DNA from: an uncultured Lachnospiraceae bacterium
GTDB taxonomy: Bacteria; Bacillota_A; Clostridia; Lachnospirales; Lachnospiraceae
DNA: 9,065 nucleotides
Assembly: GCA_902787595.1 (NCBI GenBank)
Contig: CADAHD010000073.1
Span: 1 to 9,065 of the forward strand
Direction of reading: 5' to 3'
Shown here: positions 1-5,595 of the stretch, piece by piece
Position numbering within the stretch: position 1 is the stretch's first letter
How the letters are laid out: every line of letters begins with the position of its first letter
Notes under the pieces: generated by a model
Database searches by the model: none
Told to the model about the DNA's origin: nothing
Seen by the model: only the letters and a program-made list of their open reading frames with translations
Program-made: the position numbers and the translations under genes

Positions 1-498
1 CTGCCTCATAAGTATTATGAAGAAAACATGGTGCATTTCTTCATGATAGCGATGATAAAAGATTTCGATGAATGCACGGCAGCGGTGGAGGAGTTCCTTC
101 CGTATATCGACTGCTGGCCGGTCTGCGATCAATCAAGCCCAAAGGTTTATAAAAAGAATCATGATAAGCTGCTTCCGTTCATCAAAAAATGGATAGGATC
201 CGAGCATGTATATACCGCGCGCTTTGGCATGCGCATGCTGATGAACGAATTCCTGGATGCGGACTTTAAGAAGGAGTATCTGAAGCTTGTGGCTGACAAG
301 CAGGGCGAGGATTATTATCTTAAGATGATGATAGCCTGGTATTTTGCCACGGCTCTGGCCAAACAATATGATGCCGCCATTATCTATATTGAAAAGCACA
401 AACTGGACCCCTGGGTTCATCGCAAGGCCATACAGAAAGCTGTTGAGAGCTACAGGGTGACAGAAGAACACAAGAATTATCTGAAAAGTCTTAAATGA
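1..498 (+). CDS. DNA alkylation repair protein, AlkD-like (5'-truncated)
   Basis: This is the C-terminal 165 residues of an AlkD-family DNA glycosylase, a cytoplasmic HEAT-repeat protein that excises N3- and N7-alkylated bases. The reading frame is open from base 1 (LPHKYYEEN...), so the apparent ATG at 28 is internal and the true start lies upstream; family members are about 220-235 residues, so roughly 60-70 are missing. Visible signatures are W39-x3-D43 (WPVCD), which fits the Trp/Asp pair of Bacillus cereus AlkD (W109/D113), an Arg in RFGMRML (R74) and a Trp in MMIAWYFAT (W113). Both lie at spacings close to AlkD R148 and W187. The end (AVESYRVT...YLKSLK) is typical of the Firmicute members. 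The gene ends 100 bp before the next start and no terminator is evident after it. The family call is firm from sequence recall; activity is inferred from the family. Confidence 0.93.
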   Translation: MPHKYYEENMVHFFMIAMIKDFDECTAAVEEFLPYIDCWPVCDQSSPKVYKKNHDKLLPFIKKWIGSEHVYTARFGMRMLMNEFLDADFKKEYLKLVADKQGEDYYLKMMIAWYFATALAKQYDAAIIYIEKHKLDPWVHRKAIQKAVESYRVTEEHKNYLKSLK

Positions 499-511
499 TG
501 CGTCTGATACC

Positions 512-565
512 GTGATAAATAAGATATATCAAGTGTTTGATTGAATTATCACATTATCTGTGATA
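512..565. promoter_or_regulatory. Nested inverted repeats upstream of the HD-GYP gene; possible operator/promoter
   Basis: The 100-bp gap holds three GTGATA-type elements: GTGATAA at 512-518, its reverse complement TTATCAC at 546-552, and GTGATA at 560-565. The last two form a perfect 7-bp inverted repeat, TATCACA (547-553), 5-nt spacer, TGTGATA (559-565). The first two could pair instead, enclosing a small ATCAA/TTGAT hairpin (528-541). A weak promoter can be drawn as TTGAAT (541-546), 17 bp, TAGCAT (564-569), which would place the palindrome in the spacer, a usual place for a repressor site. There is no T-run, so it is not a canonical terminator. The repeats are seen directly; the promoter and operator roles are inference. 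Confidence 0.4.
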
Positions 566-581
566 GCATCAAATAAAATGC

Positions 582-590
582 AAAGGAGAG
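582..590 (+). promoter_or_regulatory. Ribosome binding site that sets a TTG start for the HD-GYP gene
   Basis: AAAGGAGAG lies 8 nt before TTG at 599. The in-frame GTG at 560 and ATG at 578 lie upstream of this site and have no Shine-Dalgarno sequence of their own, so TTG 599 is the best-supported start. Confidence 0.75.
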
Positions 591-598
591 TTCCTGTA

Positions 599-2689
599 TT
601 GCCCGGAGATCATTTCTTAAAACGCAATATAAAGGAAGAAAGCAAATTAAAACGATTCTGGAAATTCATTACCGATCGCAACGGCGTCCCCAGGATCACG
701 ATAATCATTCCTGTTCTGATCTATGAAGTTTTTGCGACTATGGTTCCGTATGCCTCGCGCGCCGACGGCATTATTATGTTAGGAGCCACGGCGATCCCTC
801 TTTCAGCGTTTTCGGGTGTTTTTTCGGCTTTTGCCAATCTATGTCTTATCCTTATGGTCGTGCTTTACCGTAAGGTTGGCGCATATGTGGCCGTTTTGCT
901 CGCGGCTGTACAATTTCCCAAGCAGATATTAGCCATTATAGCTATGCATAATCTGGCCAGCATGCCCGGTCTGATCATGAATTTTGTCACGATCGTAAGC
1001 ATAATCATAATATATCTTGGCCAGAACAGAATAGAAAATGAACAGCACCGTTTGAGAAATCTGTTTGAGCAGACTGCTACAGCGCTGGTCAACGCGATAG
1101 ATGCAAAGGATAAGTATACGCATGGCCATTCTGCGCGTGTGGCCAATTATTCAAAAAAGCTGGCGCAGGTAAAAGGCAAAAGTGACAAAGAGTGTGACGA
1201 TATATACTATGCGGCTTTACTGCATGATGTAGGAAAGATAGGCATACCCGTCAGTATAATCAATAAAGGCGGCAAGCTCAGTGAAGATGAGTATGAATAT
1301 ATTAAGCAGCATCCCGCGCTGGGGGCTCAGGTTCTTGAAACGATCAAGGAATATCCCTTTTTAAAGATAGGCGCCAATTACCATCATGAGAGGTATGACG
1401 GAAAGGGCTATCCGGAAGGCCTTAAGGGAGATGAAATCCCTGAAATGGCCAGGATCATATCTGTTGCAGATGCTTATGATGCCATGACTTCAAAGAGAAG
1501 CTACCGTGATCCGCTGCCGCAGCAAAAGGTACGTGAGGAAATAGTCAAAGGCCTGGGCACACAGTTTGATCCCGAGTATGGCAGACTTATGATCCGCCTG
1601 ATCGATATAGACACCGAATACGAGATGAAGGAGTGGGAAGAGCAAAGGGGATATGACGGCGCTGAAGAGTTGCGTGTAGAAGAATACAGGAGCAGTTTTT
1701 CGGATGGGATATATCTGAATGCCATGATGACCAGGGTCAGTTTTAAACTGAGTTCGGATAAGGGCGATGGCAGTATCGGTAAAAATGCTTCCATGATCCT
1801 CTTTGATTCGTTGAATGGCAGTGTACAGATGTCTGAGTCAAAGAAACAGGAACTGCTTTATCTGGAATATGGTGAGATCCGGCTTGACGGGCGCGTTGAG
1901 CAGGGGGCTGCCAGAAAGATAAATGCAGAAGTCAAAAACGGTGCTGCAACAGGTATCAAAAATAAGAATGAATACAGGATAGAAGCGGTAAGGATCAAAG
2001 ATCATGCGCTGATCAGGCTGATAAGCAGTGAAGATATCAGGGAGTTTACGATTGCTCTTCCTGACAGTACCAGGTTCATGTATATAGCGCTGACCGGATC
2101 GCATTGTCATATCAGTGATATGGCAGTTGACAGGGCTGAAAAAGAATGTCCGGTGGATTATATCCCAAGGATAGCCGAGGAGATAAGTTATATAAATGTA
2201 CCGGACGGTGACATACCCAATATCCAGGTGGACGGTGACCGCACTGTATTCAGCCGGGGAATAGCCTTAAAAGACGGATTGAGATTAAGCTTTCATACTA
2301 TGAGCCTGCCCACTGCGAGACTGGTATGGCATTGTCCCTTAATTGATCTGTTTTATGCTGATGACGGTAAAGTGAGCAGCAACAGTTACAGGGAACTGGC
2401 GTTTATGAGGCTTGACGGGGAATTCTGGGAAAGTGATCCGGACTGCAAGGCAGAGCCTTCCGTTGTCAAAACAGAAGCATTTCAGGGATGGAAAGAATGG
2501 ATAGAGATCAATAAGAAAGGTTATGATGTAAGCGTTAGCTTTAAGATCGTCGGCAACCGCGTTATCATAAGCACTGAAAATGCAGGTATAGAGATACGGA
2601 ACACAGCATTGATCAATAATATCAATAAAAATCTTTATATAGCGCTTTCAGGAGATCAATGCGCCATAACCAACATACGGATACAGTAA
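599..2689 (+). CDS. Membrane-anchored HD-GYP c-di-GMP phosphodiesterase with duplicated C-terminal domain
   Basis: A 696-residue protein from the TTG start. Residues about 31-141 hold four or five hydrophobic segments. A short linker (142-165) leads to a complete HD-GYP domain (about 160-336), the c-di-GMP hydrolase family. Visible metal and signature residues are H176 (HGHS), H209-D210 (LLHDVGKIGIP), H238 (QHP), H262-H263 and the GYP at 270-272 (HHERYDGKGYP), and D291 (VADAYDAMTS). All key positions look intact, so it should be catalytic. Residues about 365-696 are two related, beta-rich-looking segments ending in FMYIALTGSHCHI (493-505) and NLYIALSGDQCAI (678-690); similar modules occur, from memory, in other Lachnospiraceae signalling proteins. 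With no later membrane segment, HD-GYP and C-terminus should both be cytoplasmic. The GH26 gene follows after 33 bp. The ligand of the C-terminal part is unknown. Confidence 0.9.
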   Translation: MPGDHFLKRNIKEESKLKRFWKFITDRNGVPRITIIIPVLIYEVFATMVPYASRADGIIMLGATAIPLSAFSGVFSAFANLCLILMVVLYRKVGAYVAVLLAAVQFPKQILAIIAMHNLASMPGLIMNFVTIVSIIIIYLGQNRIENEQHRLRNLFEQTATALVNAIDAKDKYTHGHSARVANYSKKLAQVKGKSDKECDDIYYAALLHDVGKIGIPVSIINKGGKLSEDEYEYIKQHPALGAQVLETIKEYPFLKIGANYHHERYDGKGYPEGLKGDEIPEMARIISVADAYDAMTSKRSYRDPLPQQKVREEIVKGLGTQFDPEYGRLMIRLIDIDTEYEMKEWEEQRGYDGAEELRVEEYRSSFSDGIYLNAMMTRVSFKLSSDKGDGSIGKNASMILFDSLNGSVQMSESKKQELLYLEYGEIRLDGRVEQGAARKINAEVKNGAATGIKNKNEYRIEAVRIKDHALIRLISSEDIREFTIALPDSTRFMYIALTGSHCHISDMAVDRAEKECPVDYIPRIAEEISYINVPDGDIPNIQVDGDRTVFSRGIALKDGLRLSFHTMSLPTARLVWHCPLIDLFYADDGKVSSNSYRELAFMRLDGEFWESDPDCKAEPSVVKTEAFQGWKEWIEINKKGYDVSVSFKIVGNRVIISTENAGIEIRNTALINNINKNLYIALSGDQCAITNIRIQ

Positions 2690-2722
2690 GCTATATATAC
2701 TCAAGAAAGGGGCATAAAGCAA

Positions 2723-3691
2723 ATGAAAGACAGATATATAATACCCAGCAATCCCAAGGCACAGGAGTGCGTAAAGAGCGTGATGAAATATCTTGCGGAT
2801 ATTGCAGGCGACAGTATTGTTGCAGGTCAGCATACCCAGACTATCCCCATGGAAGAATTGCAGAAGATAAGGGAGATCACGGGTAAGGAACCTGCGCTGC
2901 TGGGATTTGAGCTTCTTTCCTATTCACCCAATATAAACGAAAAAGATACGGATGAACCCTGCATGACAGAGGTTATTGAAAACCGTGATACGCTACAGTG
3001 CGCTTATGACTGGGCGGAAAAGAAAGGCCTGATCACTTTTACCTGGCACTGGTTTTCGCCCATCGGCGGTCGCTCCAAGGCCTTTTATACGGAGCATACG
3101 GACTATGATGCGGAAGCTGCGGCAACGCCGGGAACGCCCGAATATGAGGCGCTTATTTCGGATATGGATCATATGGCAGAACTGCTCAAGCCTTTCTGTG
3201 AGAAATCCATTCCCATACTGTGGAGACCTTTTCATGAGATGGACGGGACCTGGTTCTGGTGGGGAGCCAAAGGGGCGGAGCCTGCAAAGAAGCTCTGGCG
3301 TATAATGTATGAGCGATTTACCCGCGTACACGATCTTACAAACCTGATCTGGGTATGGAATGCCGGCAAGGGAGAGTTTTATCCCGGAGATGATGTGGTG
3401 GATATAGTTTCTGTGGATCTTTATCCTCCGGCTCACGAGCATACATCGCGCAAGGAAGAATATCTGAATATGGAAAAGGTATCGTCACAGCCTAAAGTGA
3501 TACTCCTGGGGGAAACCGGCGTGTATCCGGATGTTGAGGCCATACATAATGAGCATATTGGCTGGGCTTCCTTCATGATATGGTCAAAGGAATTCTGTCT
3601 GACGCAGCAGTACAGTAACTTTGATGTGGTGAAGCGCGTTTATGACAGTCCTTATGTAATAACCAAAGATAAGCTGCCGGTATTATATTGA
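2723..3691 (+). CDS. Glycoside hydrolase family 26 enzyme (beta-mannanase type), no signal peptide
   Basis: A 322-residue protein covering just a GH26 (beta/alpha)8 catalytic domain; the family mostly cleaves beta-1,4-mannans by a retaining double-displacement mechanism. Signatures: W108-H109-W110 on an early strand; WRPFHEMDGTWFWWG (167-181), with E172 as the likely acid/base; VSVDLYPP (229-236); and LLGETG (261-266), with E264 as the likely nucleophile. The N-terminus (MKDRYIIPSN) is charged and lacks a signal peptide or lipobox, so the enzyme should be cytoplasmic and act on imported oligosaccharides. There is no carbohydrate-binding module or dockerin. The ATG at 2723 is preceded by AAAGGGG at 2706-2712, 10 nt away. 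The gene is 33 bp after the HD-GYP gene and 20 bp before the lipoprotein gene, so is probably co-transcribed. Another GH26 specificity (xylan, mixed-linkage glucan, mannobiose-releasing) cannot be excluded. Confidence 0.88.
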   Translation: MKDRYIIPSNPKAQECVKSVMKYLADIAGDSIVAGQHTQTIPMEELQKIREITGKEPALLGFELLSYSPNINEKDTDEPCMTEVIENRDTLQCAYDWAEKKGLITFTWHWFSPIGGRSKAFYTEHTDYDAEAAATPGTPEYEALISDMDHMAELLKPFCEKSIPILWRPFHEMDGTWFWWGAKGAEPAKKLWRIMYERFTRVHDLTNLIWVWNAGKGEFYPGDDVVDIVSVDLYPPAHEHTSRKEEYLNMEKVSSQPKVILLGETGVYPDVEAIHNEHIGWASFMIWSKEFCLTQQYSNFDVVKRVYDSPYVITKDKLPVLY

Positions 3692-3711
3692 TAGCAGAGG
3701 TAAGATGAGCT

Positions 3712-4731
3712 ATGCATAAATTATTCGGGAAGATGGTTTTTTTATCGTTAGTGCTGGCAGTGTTTTTGATCGGCGGATGCGAAGGAGGGGGCGACGAAGT
3801 GAATACAGGGAGAGGCCTGTTTGGCGGAAATGCAAAGATCGTCGGTAAACAGATAGCGTTTGATGATATAAGTGAATTCTATTATACGGTAGAGGATATC
3901 AATTATGATGCCTTCTATCAGAGATATATGTTTTATGTTTCAAATGGCAGATATTATTTCTTCCATGAGACCAGGGAACGTAAGAATGATTACGGACCTG
4001 CTACGGAGGAGGATGCCACGGCGAAAGGCACGATGGAGCTTGATGATGACCGGTGGGAAAAATTCTGTGATCTGATAGAGGGCGGCAGTGTAAAGGCCAG
4101 GTCGGATAACGCAGAATCAGGCGATAGAGGGCCCTGGTATTTTCTGTATTGGAAAGGTGACAAGGATAAGTATCAGGTCTTTAAATTTGCTTCCACAGCT
4201 GAAGAGAGCGGTTTTGAGAAATATTGTGTAGAACTGGCCAAAGAAGCCGGAAACGAACTTGACGGGGTAGCCGGAGGGCTTAGCGAAGAAGATCTGAGCA
4301 TAGAGCTGATGAGTATAGACTATCACCCGGGATACGGTGATATGAATGGCGAAAGTCATTATAATTCACTGATGAAGGATGCAAGCGGACAATGGATCAT
4401 TGAGAGCAGCGACTGTGAGGATCATTCATCGCCTATGGTTATCACTGATTATGGGCTTACTGAAGAAGATATCACCGGACTGGAACTATTTATACAGGCT
4501 GCTGAGTTTGATACCATGCAAAACAGGCCGGACAGCGATCTGTTCATTACCGATTACAGTTCCTGGAGCTTTACGATAAATTATAAAGATCTGAATACGG
4601 GTGATGTTATAAGCGTGAGGTTAGAGGAGTATAAAGAGTATACTGACGAAGATTATGCGCTTATAAAGGAGTTTTTTAAGCGGTTTAACGGACTGAAGAA
4701 TAATGTGATCTCACAATACGAAGAACAGTAG
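3712..4731 (+). CDS. Putative lipoprotein with probable internal domain duplication
   Basis: A 339-residue protein of unrecognised function. It has a type II (lipoprotein) signal: MHKLFGK, a hydrophobic stretch (residues 8-20), then LIGGC with the lipidated cysteine at C23 and a flexible Gly/Asp/Glu-rich linker after it. It should be anchored to the outer face of the cytoplasmic membrane. The mature part is acidic and appears to contain two related units, about 48-178 and 196-328. Each runs from a strand-rich start to a helix with Trp or Ile (RWEKFCDLIEG / DITGLELFIQA), an aromatic strand (PWYFLYWKG / WSFTINYKD) and a final helix (FEKYCVELAKE / DYALIKEFFKRF). The duplication was judged by eye. 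SD AGAGG (3696-3700) is 11 nt from the ATG. It is the last gene before the terminator at 4748-4790. A binding or sensing role tied to the HD-GYP and GH26 genes is only inferred from position. Confidence 0.75.
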   Translation: MHKLFGKMVFLSLVLAVFLIGGCEGGGDEVNTGRGLFGGNAKIVGKQIAFDDISEFYYTVEDINYDAFYQRYMFYVSNGRYYFFHETRERKNDYGPATEEDATAKGTMELDDDRWEKFCDLIEGGSVKARSDNAESGDRGPWYFLYWKGDKDKYQVFKFASTAEESGFEKYCVELAKEAGNELDGVAGGLSEEDLSIELMSIDYHPGYGDMNGESHYNSLMKDASGQWIIESSDCEDHSSPMVITDYGLTEEDITGLELFIQAAEFDTMQNRPDSDLFITDYSSWSFTINYKDLNTGDVISVRLEEYKEYTDEDYALIKEFFKRFNGLKNNVISQYEEQ

Positions 4732-4747
4732 CCGGAAAAGAATATTC

Positions 4748-4790
4748 GACCGGGACGGAAAGATAGATAATCCGATCCCGGTCTTTTTTT
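4748..4790 (+). terminator. Rho-independent terminator of the HD-GYP/GH26/lipoprotein cluster
   Basis: The arms GACCGGGACGGA (4748-4759) and TCCGATCCCGGTC (4771-4783) pair over 12 bp with one bulged base, around an 11-nt A-rich loop. A run of seven T (4784-4790) follows directly. It starts 17 bp after the lipoprotein stop and separates the two operons. Confidence 0.92.
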
Positions 4791-4864
4791 GTGACTAAAT
4801 TGTCACCTAAACAGTCATCAGACTGTCATTATACGGTGATAAAGTGGTAAATGTCAGATGACAT
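4791..4864. promoter_or_regulatory. GTCA-repeat regulatory region before the ABC transporter operon; candidate response-regulator sites
   Basis: Seventy-four bases hold repeated GTCA-type half-sites: GTGAC (4791-4795, reverse), GTCAC (4802-4806), GTCAT (4814-4818), GTCAT (4825-4829), TGTCA (4852-4856) and TGACA (4859-4863, reverse). The three forward copies at 4802, 4814 and 4825 are 12 and 11 bp apart, about one helical turn, as in tandem OmpR-family sites. Two perfect inverted repeats overlap them: ACAGTC-N4-GACTGT (4811-4826) and ATGTCA-GA-TGACAT (4851-4864). A possible -35 is TTGTCA (4800-4805), but no well-spaced -10 is convincing. Since an OmpR-type regulator is encoded in the operon, autoregulation here is a reasonable inference. 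Confidence 0.5.
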
Positions 4865-4889
4865 GATCAAATAAAGGAGAAAATGAAAA

Positions 4890-5579
4890 ATGGAAATACT
4901 CAGATGTGAAAACGTATCAAAGATATACGGAAAAGGAGAGACGGAAGTAAGAGCTCTGGATAAGGTGAGCTTTTCGGTAGATAAGGGAGAGTTTGTATCG
5001 ATAATAGGTCCTTCGGGCAGCGGTAAATCTACCCTGCTGCACATACTGGGCGGTGTGGACAGGCCTACGGAAGGAAAGGTATTCATAGACGGAACGGATA
5101 TACACAGCTTAAGTGAGGATAAGCTGGCTATATTCAGAAGAAGACAGATCGGTCTGGTTTATCAGTTCTACAACCTGATGCCGGTACTTAACATAGATGA
5201 GAATATCGCGCTGCCGCATCTGCTGGACGGAAGGGAGCTTGATAAGGAAAGGCTGGATCAGGTGGTGGAACACCTGGGGCTTACGGAAAGAAGGCAGAAC
5301 CTGCCGAATCAGCTTTCCGGAGGACAGCAGCAACGCGTATCGATAGGAAGGGCCTTATACAGCCATCCCGCAATACTTCTGGCAGATGAACCTACAGGTA
5401 ATCTGGACCGAAAGACAGGCGAAGAGATAATCGATCTGCTTAAAGAATCAAATAAAGTCAACAAGCAGACGCTTATACTTATAACCCATGATGAAGCACT
5501 GGCAATGCAGGCTGACAGGGTGATAAGCATAGAGGACGGAAAGATAAGCAGGAACGAAAAAGTTAAAAATATTGTGTGA
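4890..5579 (+). CDS. ABC transporter ATP-binding protein (MacB/FtsE/Bce-type)
   Basis: A 229-residue ATPase of the class that pairs with FtsX-like permeases; it powers a membrane complex from the cytoplasmic side. All nucleotide-binding motifs are intact: Walker A GPSGSGKST (40-48), Q-loop Q92 (VYQFYNLMPVL), signature LSGGQQQR (142-149), Walker B ILLADE (162-167) with catalytic E167, D-loop NLD (171-173) and switch H200 (ITHDEA). Length is normal for the family. The ATG at 4890 is 9 nt after AAAGGAGA (4873-4880); the upstream ATG at 4883 is too close to that site and opens only an 8-codon frame. The permease gene begins 16 bp after the stop, and a response regulator follows it, a layout common to peptide-antibiotic resistance or envelope-stress ABC modules in Firmicutes. 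The substrate is not identifiable. Confidence 0.95.
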   Translation: MEILRCENVSKIYGKGETEVRALDKVSFSVDKGEFVSIIGPSGSGKSTLLHILGGVDRPTEGKVFIDGTDIHSLSEDKLAIFRRRQIGLVYQFYNLMPVLNIDENIALPHLLDGRELDKERLDQVVEHLGLTERRQNLPNQLSGGQQQRVSIGRALYSHPAILLADEPTGNLDRKTGEEIIDLLKESNKVNKQTLILITHDEALAMQADRVISIEDGKISRNEKVKNIV

Positions 5580-5580
5580 A

Positions 5581-5588
5581 AAAGAGGG
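5581..5588 (+). promoter_or_regulatory. Ribosome binding site that sets a GTG start for the permease
   Basis: AAAGAGGG lies 7 nt before GTG at 5596. The longer frame from TTG at 5572 would overlap the ATPase gene and place this site inside the coding region, without its own Shine-Dalgarno sequence. Confidence 0.75.
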
Positions 5589-5595
5589 TACTACA

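Noticed and set aside
133..471. 112-codon minus-strand open frame opposite the AlkD-like gene
   Set aside because: The + strand encodes a clearly recognisable protein across the same bases; the minus frame has no family likeness.
547..565. Possible CRP/FNR-type binding site
   Set aside because: The half-sites are in the opposite order (TCACA-N-TGTGA rather than TGTGA-N6-TCACA), so it is not a standard CRP site; kept only as a generic inverted repeat.
499..598. Riboswitch (for example c-di-GMP) before the HD-GYP gene
   Set aside because: The gap is only 100 bp, the plausible transcript leader is very short, and no conserved riboswitch core or terminator was seen.
2659..2886. 75-codon + strand open frame bridging the HD-GYP and GH26 genes
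   Set aside because: It overlaps both real genes in another frame and its product looks like random basic/polar sequence.
2993..3442. 149-codon open frame on the minus strand opposite the GH26 gene
   Set aside because: It lies wholly within a gene with intact catalytic motifs, shows no recognisable protein features and has no convincing start context; it is a shadow frame.
4883..4909. Short leader peptide starting at ATG 4883 before the ATPase gene
   Set aside because: The ATG is only 2-3 nt from the Shine-Dalgarno sequence and the frame stops after 8 codons with no regulatory pattern; most likely chance.
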